Of a stretch of DNA of 64,000 bases, positions 8,070-19,756 are shown in pieces. The stretch is taken from positions 248,001 to 312,000 of the forward strand of contig CAVPHU010000005.1 in NCBI GenBank assembly GCA_963704815.1. The letters run 5' to 3'. Position numbers and translations under genes: made by a program. The DNA comes from DATKWD01 sp963704815. GTDB taxonomy: Bacteria; Actinomycetota; Acidimicrobiia; Acidimicrobiales; Salinilacustritrichaceae. The notes under the pieces are model-generated. The model was not told the origin of the DNA and did not search any database. It saw only the letters and a program-made list of their open reading frames with translations. How positions within the stretch are numbered: position 1 is the stretch's first letter; each line of letters starts with the position of its first letter.

Positions 8070-9401
8070 GTGGGTCGTCTGATGAGTCGGTTGTCGAGAA
8101 CCGATCATCGCCACCTGCTCCAGGGCTCGGCCGTGCTCGTCGTCGGCGCCGCCGTCCAGGCCGTGACCGGTGGCCTGTTCTGGCTGATCGCAGCTCGGAG
8201 CGAGACCGCCGACGACGTCGGCATCGCCACCGCCCTGTTCACGTCGGTGCTTTTCGTCTCCTACGCCACCGGCCTCGGGCTCACGGTCGCCGTGGCTCGC
8301 TACGCTGCGGGCCGCGATTCCGACAGCCACGCCGTGTTCGGGTGGGCCCTGCTCGCCACGACCATCGCTGCTGGGCTCGGGTCGGTGCTGTACGCGACGC
8401 TGATCGACGCCGACGCCACCCGGGTGGTCTCCGACGAGGGCATCGTCGGGACGATCGTCTTCGCCGCGCTGGTGATCGGCTCGTCGTACTCCCTCATCGT
8501 CGATGTCCGTTGGATGACGCAGCGCAAGTGGTCCTACGTCCTCGCCCGGATCACGGTCACCGGGCTCGTCCGCTTCCCACTCCTGCTGCTGGTCCCCGAC
8601 CAGAGCATCGGGTGGTGGCTGTTCATCTTCGCCATGGCCCCGACGTCGATCTCGGGCCTGGTCGGAGCACTGACCCTCCCACGCGTGACCGGGCACCGTC
8701 ACCGCCTCCGCCCGCGGCCGTCCACCGCCCGACGAGCCGTGCGGTACTCGCTGGTCAACTACGCGTCGACCCTCGCCTATCAGGCACCCTCGTTCGCTCT
8801 GCCCGTGATCGTGCTGGTCAACGTCGACAGCGACATCAACGCCGCGTTCTACGTGGCATGGGGCATCACCGCCATCGCGTTCTACGTCCCGATGGCCATC
8901 GGCCAAGCGCTGCTGGCCGAGGGTGGCAAGCAGGGGTCGTCGCTGACCGGACAGGTTCGGCTGGCGCTCGCGCTCGCGGTCGGCTTGCTGATGACCGCCA
9001 CCGCCGGGGCCTGGCTGGTGCGCGACCTCGTGGTGACCGTGTACGGCGAGGAGTACCGCGAGGCAGGCGAGATCCTCCCGATGCTCGTCGGAGCCGGGAT
9101 CCCCTGGGCGATCACCTCGGTGTTCCTGACCGAAGCGCGGGTCCGGCACCAGAACACCGCGACGGTGGCCATCACCCTGGTGCTCTCGCTCGGGGTGCTC
9201 GTGCCGGCGTTGATCCTCGTGCCGGCCGAGGGCCTCGACGGCGCAGCGCTGAGCTATCTGGTGGGGAACCTGCTCGCCGCAACCGTCGCCACCGCAGCCC
9301 ACTTCGTCGGTCGCAAGCGGCCGGTGCCACGCGACGTGGTCGACCCCGATTTCATGGACGCCCTCACCCCCACCGACCTCGCCGCATCGACCGCGAACTG
9401 A
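8070..9401 (+). CDS. Oligosaccharide flippase family membrane protein (Wzx/MATE-like)
   Basis: A 443-residue protein with about 12-14 hydrophobic segments and the N-terminal feature of lipid-linked polysaccharide flippases: a helix starting GSAVLVVGAAVQAVTG followed by F-W-L-I-A-A-R and A-D-D-V-G-I-A-T-A. Such proteins move lipid-linked sugars across the cytoplasmic membrane for envelope polysaccharides. No glycosyltransferase cluster surrounds it, so the cargo is unknown. The start may be GTG 8070 or the ATG at 8082. It converges on the acyl-CoA synthetase with only four bases between stops. Confidence 0.75.
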   Translation: MGRLMSRLSRTDHRHLLQGSAVLVVGAAVQAVTGGLFWLIAARSETADDVGIATALFTSVLFVSYATGLGLTVAVARYAAGRDSDSHAVFGWALLATTIAAGLGSVLYATLIDADATRVVSDEGIVGTIVFAALVIGSSYSLIVDVRWMTQRKWSYVLARITVTGLVRFPLLLLVPDQSIGWWLFIFAMAPTSISGLVGALTLPRVTGHRHRLRPRPSTARRAVRYSLVNYASTLAYQAPSFALPVIVLVNVDSDINAAFYVAWGITAIAFYVPMAIGQALLAEGGKQGSSLTGQVRLALALAVGLLMTATAGAWLVRDLVVTVYGEEYREAGEILPMLVGAGIPWAITSVFLTEARVRHQNTATVAITLVLSLGVLVPALILVPAEGLDGAALSYLVGNLLAATVATAAHFVGRKRPVPRDVVDPDFMDALTPTDLAASTAN

Positions 9402-9405
9402 GGGT

Positions 9406-11016
9406 TCAACCCTCGCGCAGCTCGCGGGTCAGCACCTTGCCGGTCTGGGTGCGAGGGAGTTGGTCGAGGAACGTCACCGACCGAGGGACCTTGTAGGTCG
9501 CGAGGTTGCTCCGCACGTGCGCCTTGACCGTGGCCTCGTCGAGCGCTTCGCCGGGCCTCGTCACCACGAACGCTGCGAGACGTGAGCCGAACTCGTCGTC
9601 GGCGACCCCGACCACGGCGACCTCGACGATCGCCGGATGATCGGCCAGCAGGTCCTCGACTTCGCGTGGGAACACGTTCTCGCCGCCCGACACGATCATG
9701 TCGTCGTCGCGACCGCCGACGAACAGGCGGCCGGCCTCGTCGAGGTGCCCGACATCACCGATCGACATCAACCCGTCGATCATGGCCTTGCCCTCGACCC
9801 CGCCCGTGTAGCCCTCGAACTCGAGACCGCTTCCGGCGAAGATGCGGCCCGGCTGACCGGGCGCGACCTCCCGATCCTGCTCGTCGAACAGCCTCACCAC
9901 CGTGCCGGGCAGCGGGCGCCCGGCCGACCCGGGCGCGGCGCGCATGTCGTCGGGCGTGGCGATGCTCACGGTGCCGACCTCGGTGCTGGCGAACATGTTG
10001 TAGAGGTGGTCGCCGAAGCGATCCATCCACCGCACGGCCAGTGATCCCGGGAGGGCCGCTCCCCCGCACTGGATGAGCCGCAACGACGAGGCGTCGTAGC
10101 GGTCGATCACCTCGTCGGGCAGGTCGAGGATGCGCTGCAGCATGACCGGGACACACGTCATCGCGGTGACCGACTCGGCGTCGATGGCCGCGAGGGTGGC
10201 CTCGGGATCGAAGCGGCGCTGGCAGACGAGCCGGTGGCTGAACTGGGCCGCCATCTGGTAGCCGCCGTTGCCGAGCGCGTGGAACATCGGTGCGGCCACG
10301 AGGTGCACGTCGCCCACCCGCCACGGGATCACGCGGAAGATGGCGGTCGTGGCCACCAGGCCGGACGGCGTCGGCCGCTTGGCGCCCTTCGGCGTGCCGG
10401 TCGTGCCCGACGTGAGGATGATCTGCCGCCCGGGCCGTTCGGGCGGATCGGGCTCGGTGCGGGCGAACCCCTCGACCAGCTGCGCGATGGTCGGGTGCGG
10501 CGTCGGCCGGCCGTCGGACCAGGCGACCAGGCCGTCGGCCGCGGGTGCGTGCTCGTCGAGCATCTCGAAGAAGTCGACGTCGGCGATGACCGTCCGGGCA
10601 CCCTCACGTTCGAGCACCTCGGCCAGCTGAGGCCCGGCGAAACCCGTGTTGAGGTAGATCGTGTCGGCGCCGGTCTTGGCGACGGCCACCGCGGCGATGA
10701 CGAACCATCGGTGGTTCCGGCACAAGAGGGCAACGGCATCGTCGCCGCTCACGCCGCGTTCGGTCAGGGCATGGGCGAGGGCGTTCGAGAGCCCGTGGAT
10801 CTCGGCGAAGCTGAGCCGGCCCTCGTCGTCGACGACCGCCGTGTCGAACGGCACCCGATCGGCGGCCGCGGCGTACCCGGCAGGCGGGGTGGGTCCCCAG
10901 CGCCGGGTGTGCTTCGCGGCGGCTGTCGCCACGCCGGGCCGGAGCAGACCGATGCGGGCCAGGGCACCGACGGCCCGGGCGTTCTCGGCGAGGTCATCGA
11001 GCGAGGGGCGGGTCAT
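9406..11016 (-). CDS. Acyl-CoA synthetase (AMP-dependent, FadD-like)
   Basis: A 536-residue adenylate-forming enzyme that activates a carboxylic acid with ATP and CoA. The ATP/phosphate loop LTSGTTGTPKG lies near residue 205, the FASTEVG substrate motif lies in the middle, G-R-D-D-D-M-I-V-S-G-G-E-N lies near 433, and the C-terminal lysine is in TQTGKVLTREL (about 525). The start at 11016 is chosen because its ATG overlaps the TGA of the upstream beta-galactosidase (ATGA, 11013-11016); a longer frame upstream runs inside that gene and is rejected. Substrate chain length cannot be read. Confidence 0.88.
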   Translation of the reverse strand: MTRPSLDDLAENARAVGALARIGLLRPGVATAAAKHTRRWGPTPPAGYAAAADRVPFDTAVVDDEGRLSFAEIHGLSNALAHALTERGVSGDDAVALLCRNHRWFVIAAVAVAKTGADTIYLNTGFAGPQLAEVLEREGARTVIADVDFFEMLDEHAPAADGLVAWSDGRPTPHPTIAQLVEGFARTEPDPPERPGRQIILTSGTTGTPKGAKRPTPSGLVATTAIFRVIPWRVGDVHLVAAPMFHALGNGGYQMAAQFSHRLVCQRRFDPEATLAAIDAESVTAMTCVPVMLQRILDLPDEVIDRYDASSLRLIQCGGAALPGSLAVRWMDRFGDHLYNMFASTEVGTVSIATPDDMRAAPGSAGRPLPGTVVRLFDEQDREVAPGQPGRIFAGSGLEFEGYTGGVEGKAMIDGLMSIGDVGHLDEAGRLFVGGRDDDMIVSGGENVFPREVEDLLADHPAIVEVAVVGVADDEFGSRLAAFVVTRPGEALDEATVKAHVRSNLATYKVPRSVTFLDQLPRTQTGKVLTRELREG

Positions 11017-14000
11017 CGGACTCCGGTTCGAGCGACCGCTCGACGGGCGAGCGGGGCAGGGTCGTCGGATGGGTCGAGGGGGCGCATCCACCACGTCCAG
11101 CGATGGGTCCCGGGACCGACGCGGTAGGCGGGCAGGGTGTCGGGCCCGCAGGCGCCGGTTCCGACGCCACGATGGGCGTGATCGACATGCACCTCGACCT
11201 CGGGCCGCGGCCGCAGCTCCGCGGTCGTGTCGGCCCGGTCGAGGTCATCGGCGAAGTGGTGCAGCGCCGAGAACTGGAACCGCGGGGTGAGCCCGCCACC
11301 GCTCACGAGCAGGCCGGTCCCGTCGGGCGAACGCAACGAGCACCAGCGCACGTTGGTGTGGTTGCCGTGCGACTGCGGGCGGACGTACGGCACGTACTGC
11401 TCGGCGACCGAAGAGCTCCAGCGGCCCGTGGTGGCCGCAGCTTCCCGGTCGGTGTAGGTCTCGTCGGGCCCGCGGCCGAACCAGCTGAGCTGGTCGTGAC
11501 CCGACGCGACCACGAATCTCATCCCGATCCTGGGCAGGTCGTCGAACTCGAGCGGGACCTTCAGCCGCTCATCGAACACCACGTCGCCGGTCGGGAGCAC
11601 GGTGAGCACCCGTCGGTGGACGATCGGCGGTTGCCCGAGACCCGACGCGGCGAGCATCGAGGTCGTCTCGACCCGGGCGCTGCCATCGCGAGCCGACACG
11701 ACCTTGCACCGATCGACGCTCGCCACCAGCCGGTCGAGGCCCCACTCGCGCCACCGGGCCGACACGCCGTTCTGCACGACGTCGTCGCCGCCCAGCGCGC
11801 CGTCGTTGCAGACCAGTGGCCTCCACAGCGTCGGTTCGATCGGGCCGGACACGACCAGGCCGCCGGCGCCGGTGATGCCGCGGATGCGCCCCTTGGCATC
11901 GAGGTCGATCGAGGTGTCGCCGGCCTCGATGGTCGTCCGCCGGGCCGTGCGGATCACGTCGACGCTTCCGGTGGGCACGAGCGGGATGGCCTCGGCGCCG
12001 GTCCACGGCAGGCGGGCCTGCTCCCAGGCAACCACTCGACCATCGGGCACCCAGCCCTGGTCGTCGGCCGCGACGACCTCGAAGGTCACGTAGGCCTCCT
12101 GCCCGGGGGCGAGGTCGGGACGTTCGAGCTCGAACGACACGTCGGCCTGCTCGCCGGGCTCGAGGTCGCCGAGCTCGAGCGAGCCGGTCTGCACCACGGC
12201 GCCGTCGACGGTGACCGACCACGTGGCGGCCAGCCAGGAGAGGTCGCGGAACGACTGCCGGTTGATGACCGTGACGATGCCCTTGCGCAGGTTCTTGGCC
12301 CGGATGCGCACCGGCTGTGAGAGGTGCTGGTACTCGCGGAGCGCAGGGTGGGGGTGGCGGTCGGGGCCGACGAGACCGTTGATGCAGAACGTCGAGTCGT
12401 TGGGGGTGTCGCCGAAGTGCCCGCCGTAGCCGAAGAACTCGATCCCGTCGTCGTCGTGGGTGCGCAAGCCCTGGTCGGCCCAGTCCCAGATGAACCCGCC
12501 CTGGAGCCCGTGAGTGGTCTCGATCGTGGTCCAGTAGTCGGCCAGGCTTCCGTTCGAGTTGCCCATGGCGTGGCTGTACTCGCACATGATGAGCGGCCGG
12601 GGGTCGTCGCTCTCCGCGTACGCCACCAGGTCGGCGATGGGCGGGTACATCGGACACACGATGTCGGTGGCGGGCCCGGGATCGAGGGTCCGGTGACGAT
12701 GGGCGCCCTCGTACTGGACGAAGCGGGTGCCGTCGACCCGGTGGACCCAGGCCGCCATGGCGTCGTGCACGGCGCCGTAGCCGGCCTCGTTGCCGAGCGA
12801 CCAGCCGATGATGCTCGGATGGTTGCCGTCACGTTGCACCATGCGGCGGACCCGCTCGCTGAATGCCGCCTCGTACCGACGGTCGTGACACAGCTCGGCC
12901 ATGCGGGCATGGCTCTCGATGTTCGCCTCGTCGACCACGTAGAGCCCGAGTTCGTCGCACAGGTCGAGCAGGCGCGGGTCGTTCGGGTAGTGCGCGCAGC
13001 GGATCGCGTTGAGATTGTGCTCCTTCATCAACTCGAGGTCGCGCCGCAGCGAGGCCCGATCGTGGGTCTTGCCGGTGTCGGGGTCGTGATCGTGGCGGTT
13101 CACCCCGCGGATGAGCACCGGCTCGCCGTTGATGAGCAGCTCTCGATCGGCGATCTCGATCCGACGGAACCCACACGTCACCGGCACGACCTCGACCGTC
13201 TCACCGTCGGGATCGACCAGGCTGACGAGCACGCGATGACGGATCGGGATCTCGGCCGACCAGGGATCGACGTCGTCGATCGACGCCTGCAGGCGGACGG
13301 TGGATCCGCGGTGGACGTACGGCTGCAGCACCTCCGATGCCCGATCGGCGCGGTGGTAGTCGGGAACCTCGGCGACGAGCGGGCGGGTCATCAGCTCGCG
13401 GCCGCCGAGGGTCTCGATGGTGGCTTCGACAGTCCACTCCGACAGATCGCCGGCCGGGCCGACGTCGGCATCGACCGTGAGCTCGCCGGTGACCAGGTCG
13501 TCGCCGAGGGTCGCACGCACCCGCACGTCTTCGAGCCGGACCGGACCGTCGGCTCGCAGGAACACCTCGCGATGAATGCCCCCGTGGAACCAGTGGTCCT
13601 GGTCCTCGATCCAGGTCGCGTCGGACCACCGCACGACCACGAGGGCCAGCGTGTTGGCGCCGCGTCGCTTCAAGAACGGAGTGAGATCGAACTCGGCGGG
13701 CAGTCGGCTGTCCTTGCTCATGCCGACCGTGGCGCCGTTGCAGAACACGTGCAGCACGCTCTCGGCGCCGCCCACGTGCAGGACGATGCGGCGTCCCGAC
13801 CAGTCTCGCGGGACGGTGAACGTCGTGCGATGGACACCGGTGGGGTTCTCGTCGGGAACCGATGGGGGTTCGCCGCCGAACGGCATCACGACGTTCGTGT
13901 AGTGCGGCCGGTCGTGGCCCTGCATCGTCCACACCCCGGGGACCTCGAGATCGGACCAGGCCCGTCCGCCATCGTCGGTGTCGGGGGCCACGTCGGCTTC

Positions 14001-14201
14001 GGTCACCAGCTCGGGGCGGCTGCGCAGGCAGAACCGCCAGGTGCCGTCGAGGGATCGACGCCACGGGTTCGTCTCGTCGGTGCCCTCGCGAGCCAGCTCC
14101 TCGTCGGGCTGGGCCGCGAAGGTTCGACGCATCGGCAATCGATTGACCGACGTGAGCTCGGGCTCCTCCCACGTCCTGGTTCCGAATCGCTCGATCAGCA
14201 T
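11013..14201 (-). CDS. lacZ: Beta-galactosidase, GH2 family, LacZ type
   Basis: A 1062-residue five-domain GH2 enzyme that hydrolyses terminal beta-galactosides. The acid/base glutamate sits in SLGNEAGYG (about 470) and the nucleophile glutamate in CEYSHAMGNSNGS (about 540). RCAHYPNDP and the NRHDHDPDTG loop also match LacZ, and the length fits (E. coli 1024). The ATG at 14201 begins MLIERFGTRTWEEPE, which fits the N-terminal domain; upstream in-frame sequence is arginine-rich junk. It is translationally coupled to the acyl-CoA synthetase, an unusual partner, and only 20 bases separate its start from the divergent asparaginase start. No permease or LacI-type regulator lies nearby. Confidence 0.93.
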   Translation of the reverse strand: MLIERFGTRTWEEPELTSVNRLPMRRTFAAQPDEELAREGTDETNPWRRSLDGTWRFCLRSRPELVTEADVAPDTDDGGRAWSDLEVPGVWTMQGHDRPHYTNVVMPFGGEPPSVPDENPTGVHRTTFTVPRDWSGRRIVLHVGGAESVLHVFCNGATVGMSKDSRLPAEFDLTPFLKRRGANTLALVVVRWSDATWIEDQDHWFHGGIHREVFLRADGPVRLEDVRVRATLGDDLVTGELTVDADVGPAGDLSEWTVEATIETLGGRELMTRPLVAEVPDYHRADRASEVLQPYVHRGSTVRLQASIDDVDPWSAEIPIRHRVLVSLVDPDGETVEVVPVTCGFRRIEIADRELLINGEPVLIRGVNRHDHDPDTGKTHDRASLRRDLELMKEHNLNAIRCAHYPNDPRLLDLCDELGLYVVDEANIESHARMAELCHDRRYEAAFSERVRRMVQRDGNHPSIIGWSLGNEAGYGAVHDAMAAWVHRVDGTRFVQYEGAHRHRTLDPGPATDIVCPMYPPIADLVAYAESDDPRPLIMCEYSHAMGNSNGSLADYWTTIETTHGLQGGFIWDWADQGLRTHDDDGIEFFGYGGHFGDTPNDSTFCINGLVGPDRHPHPALREYQHLSQPVRIRAKNLRKGIVTVINRQSFRDLSWLAATWSVTVDGAVVQTGSLELGDLEPGEQADVSFELERPDLAPGQEAYVTFEVVAADDQGWVPDGRVVAWEQARLPWTGAEAIPLVPTGSVDVIRTARRTTIEAGDTSIDLDAKGRIRGITGAGGLVVSGPIEPTLWRPLVCNDGALGGDDVVQNGVSARWREWGLDRLVASVDRCKVVSARDGSARVETTSMLAASGLGQPPIVHRRVLTVLPTGDVVFDERLKVPLEFDDLPRIGMRFVVASGHDQLSWFGRGPDETYTDREAAATTGRWSSSVAEQYVPYVRPQSHGNHTNVRWCSLRSPDGTGLLVSGGGLTPRFQFSALHHFADDLDRADTTAELRPRPEVEVHVDHAHRGVGTGACGPDTLPAYRVGPGTHRWTWWMRPLDPSDDPAPLARRAVARTGVR

Positions 14202-14221
14202 CGGCGCCGACGGTAGCTGTC

Positions 14222-15196
14222 GTGAGCGACACTGGTGCCGTGGCTGGTCCTCTCGTCGTGCAGCTGAGGCGTGCCGACCTGGTCGAGAGCGAACACGAGG
14301 TCCACGCGGTGGTGGTCGGACCCGGCGGTCACACCGAGGTGTACGGCGACGCCGACCGCCTGGTGTTCCCCCGTTCCTCGGTGAAGATGGTGCAGGCGAT
14401 GCCCCTGGTGTTGACCGGCGCCGCCGACGCCTTCGGGCTCGGCGAACCCGAGCTCGCCCTCGCCTGCGCCTCGCATTCCGGCGAGGCGGCGCACGTCGAC
14501 CGCGTTCGGTCCTGGCTCGCCCGGATCGACATCGACGAGTCACGGCTCGCGCGTGGCACACCCCCGGGCGGCTCGTCGCCGGTCGAGCACGAGTGTTCGG
14601 GCAAACACGCCGGCCTGCTGACGCTCGCCCGCGACCTCGGGGTCGATCCCGAGGGCTACACCCAGCCCGACCACGTGGTGCAGCAACTCGTCAGCGACGA
14701 TCTGGCAGCCACCTTCGGGTTCGCTCCGGACGGCACCACCACGGGGGTCGACGGATGTGGCGTCCCCGCCCATGCCTTCGGGCTCGGGGCTCTGGCCGGC
14801 GGCATGGCCCGCTTCGGGACCCCGCCGGGGGCCTGGCCCGTCGAGCGGGCCGAGGCCGCCGAACGTCTGGCACGCGCCATGCGGGCCCATCCGTTCCTGG
14901 TGGCCGGAACGGGGCGTCTGTGCACCGAGGTCATGGAGGACACCCACGACCTGATCGTCAAGGTCGGTGCCGAGGGGGTCTACGTCGCAACCGCCATCGG
15001 GGGCGACTGGGGAGTTGCGGTGAAGGCCCGGGACGGAGCCATCCGGGCCGCCGAACTCGCCGTCCTCCACCTCATCGAGGCCTCCGGACGAGCGCTCACG
15101 GACCGACTCACGGCGCGCCGGGTGGTCCGCTCGACGGCCGGGGGTGTGGTGGGCGACGCCCGGGTGCTGGGCTCGCCGGCCCGAGCAGCAGACTGA
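14222..15196 (+). CDS. Class 3 L-asparaginase (Rhizobium etli type)
   Basis: A 324-residue protein of the family formerly called asparaginase II, which hydrolyses L-asparagine to aspartate and ammonia. It has the S-x-x-K motif (RSSVK, about 56-60) and the two Cys motifs CSGKHAG and DGCGVPAHAFGLG. In the characterised R. etli enzyme the equivalent Ser/Lys and Cys/Lys residues form the active site and a zinc site. Start is GTG 14222; a GTG at 14237 is an alternative. The gene ends one base before the convergent peroxiredoxin stop. Confidence 0.88.
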   Translation: MSDTGAVAGPLVVQLRRADLVESEHEVHAVVVGPGGHTEVYGDADRLVFPRSSVKMVQAMPLVLTGAADAFGLGEPELALACASHSGEAAHVDRVRSWLARIDIDESRLARGTPPGGSSPVEHECSGKHAGLLTLARDLGVDPEGYTQPDHVVQQLVSDDLAATFGFAPDGTTTGVDGCGVPAHAFGLGALAGGMARFGTPPGAWPVERAEAAERLARAMRAHPFLVAGTGRLCTEVMEDTHDLIVKVGAEGVYVATAIGGDWGVAVKARDGAIRAAELAVLHLIEASGRALTDRLTARRVVRSTAGGVVGDARVLGSPARAAD

Positions 15197-15646
15197 TCAG
15201 TCGCGAGCGGCCAGGGCGGCCAACGCCTCGTCGGCGTGGGCGTGCATGTTGGTCTCGCTCTTGATGGCCGCGAGCACCGTTCGGTCGGTGTCGATGACGA
15301 AGGTCATCCGCTTGCCGGGGAACTTGCCGATCCGCTTGGCACCGAAGACCGCGCTGATCTTGCGGTCGGCATCGGACAACAGGGGGAATCCCAGGTTGTT
15401 GGCTTCGTCGAATTCCTTCTGCCGATCAACCTGATCGGCGCTGATTCCCACTCGCTGGGCCCCGTGTTCGCCGAACTCGGAGGCCAGATCGCGGAAGTGA
15501 CAGCTCTCCTTGGTTCAGCCGGGGGTCATGGCCTTCGGGTAGAAGAACAGCACGACTGGACCGAGTTCGAGGAGATCGACCAGGCGCACGATGGTGCCGT
15601 GCTGGTCGAGCGCCTCGAACTCGGGCACCACATCGCCGACATCCAC
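15197..15646 (-). CDS. bcp: Peroxiredoxin Q/BCP with in-frame TGA at the peroxidatic cysteine (probable selenoprotein)
   Basis: Read through one TGA, this is a 149-residue peroxiredoxin that would reduce hydroperoxides using thioredoxin. It starts at GTG 15646 with VDVGDVVPEFEALDQHG, then VVLFFYPKAMTPG, then TGA at 15515-15517, then TKESCHFRDLASEFG, GISADQVDRQKEF, GFPLLSD and RMTFVIDTD, ending at 15197. In PrxQ/BCP the residue after TPG is the peroxidatic cysteine (Cys45 in E. coli); here it is codon 44. The second cysteine at +5 (x-T-K-E-S-C) matches the E. coli Cys45/Cys50 pair. Both halves are in the same frame, without deletion or shift, so selenocysteine is the simplest reading. A nonsense or base-call change of TGC to TGA is the alternative. 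A longer frame to 15709 exists upstream. Confidence 0.8.
15479..15517 (-). other. TGA codon with possible downstream SECIS hairpin
   Basis: Directly after the TGA on the minus strand, GGAG (15509-15506) can pair with CTCC (15482-15479), with further G-C/C-G and G-U pairs inside, leaving an apical part of about 16 bases that may fold further. Bacterial SECIS elements sit immediately 3' of the UGA in the coding region. The pairing was found by eye and no energy was computed. The loop does not clearly show the expected early G, so this is only a candidate. Confidence 0.35.
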
Positions 15647-15720
15647 GGCATCATGGTGCCACGCTGGGCGGCACGACGCCCATCCGACCACGACCGACCG
15701 CACGACCACCGAGGAAGCGC

Positions 15721-16362
15721 ATGCAGATCGCCATCGGCCTCTACGACGAGTTCACCTCGCTCGACGCCATGGGCCCCTACCAGGTGCTGCAGCATCTGCC
15801 CGGCGCGGATCTGGTGTGGTGCGCGGCCGAGTCCGGAACGGTGCGAGACGACGCCGGCCTGCTGCGAATGGAGGTGGAGCACACGTTCGATGATGTGCCC
15901 GACCCGGACATCGTCGTCGTTCCCGGTGGGTTCATCACCCGAGAGCTCGCCCGCGACCGCCATCCGATCGTCGATTGGATCGCGGCGGCCCACGCGCACA
16001 CCACCTACACGACCTCGGTGTGCACGGGGGCCCTGCTGTTGGGCTCGGCCGGTGTGCTCGACGGGCTCGAGGCCACCACCCACTGGACCGCCTACGACGA
16101 CCTCGCCTCCTACGGTGCCACACCGACCGAGCAACGGGTCGTCGAACAGGGCAAGGTCATCACCGGGGCCGGTGTGTCGGCCGGGATCGACATGGCTCTG
16201 ACGCTGGCCGGGAAGGTGGCCGGCGACGAGATCGCCATGGCCATTCAGCTGGCCATCGAGTACGACCCGCACCCGCCGTACGACAGCGGCGCGCCGTCGA
16301 AGGCGCCGAGTGAGATCTACGAGATGGTGGCCGCCATCAACGAGGAGCGATCGGCGGGGTGA
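15721..16362 (+). CDS. DJ-1/PfpI family protein
   Basis: A 213-residue class I glutamine-amidotransferase-like protein of the DJ-1/ThiJ/PfpI superfamily. The nucleophile-elbow cysteine is in SVCTGALLLG (Cys101), followed by T-T-H-W-T-A and G-A-G-V-S-A-G-I-D-M-A, a layout seen in isonitrile hydratase-like and AraC-fused members. Here no AraC DNA-binding domain is attached. It is divergent from the peroxiredoxin with 74 bases between the starts, so a shared stress-responsive promoter region is possible (inference). Substrate unknown. Confidence 0.8.
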   Translation: MQIAIGLYDEFTSLDAMGPYQVLQHLPGADLVWCAAESGTVRDDAGLLRMEVEHTFDDVPDPDIVVVPGGFITRELARDRHPIVDWIAAAHAHTTYTTSVCTGALLLGSAGVLDGLEATTHWTAYDDLASYGATPTEQRVVEQGKVITGAGVSAGIDMALTLAGKVAGDEIAMAIQLAIEYDPHPPYDSGAPSKAPSEIYEMVAAINEERSAG

Positions 16363-16405
16363 CCTCCGCGCGCGTACCCGCACCGGGGTGGCGGTGCCGG
16401 TGTCG

Positions 16406-16425
16406 ACGGTCGCGGCCGCGACCGT
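16406..16425. terminator. 20-bp perfect palindrome between convergent genes
   Basis: ACGGTCGCGG followed by its exact complement CCGCGACCGT lies between the stops of the DJ-1 gene (16362) and the alpha-mannosidase (16451). There is no T tract. As a GC-only hairpin between converging genes it may act as a bidirectional terminator of the U-less type described in actinobacteria. Confidence 0.4.
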
Positions 16426-16450
16426 GACGATCGACTGATCGAGCCCTCGG

Positions 16451-19577
<3,127 letters not shown>

Positions 19578-19698
19578 GAGCGACGACGGTAGCGGGGTCA
19601 GGCGGTCGGGACTTCGACGGCCGGGTCGCCACCCCAGGCAGGGCGAACCCGTGCACCCGTGACCAGGGTCACAGGAGTCCCCCTGGCAGAGGTCCCTT

Positions 19699-19718
19699 TC
19701 GATAACTATCGTTATCGA
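19699..19718. promoter_or_regulatory. Palindromic operator (TetR-type) upstream of the diiron protein
   Basis: A perfect inverted repeat with arms TCGATAAC and GTTATCGA around TATC. The AT-rich core stands out in this GC-rich DNA and contains TATCGT (19707-19712), a possible -10, so a bound repressor would block the promoter. Arm length and symmetry fit TetR-family operators, but no regulator gene is adjacent. The gene begins 38 bases downstream with the box AGGGAG at 19745-19750. Confidence 0.55.
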
Positions 19719-19756
19719 GGGAGACGGGCCCCGTTTCGACGCCCAGGGAGACCTTC

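Noticed and set aside
7242..9302. 686-codon open frame on the minus strand
   Set aside because: It lies across the true hydrolase and flippase genes and reads as histidine/arginine/glycine-rich sequence without domains, typical of a shadow frame in high-GC DNA.
12324..14216. 630-codon open frame antisense to lacZ
   Set aside because: The opposite frame is an intact GH2 enzyme with catalytic motifs; this one has no recognisable features.
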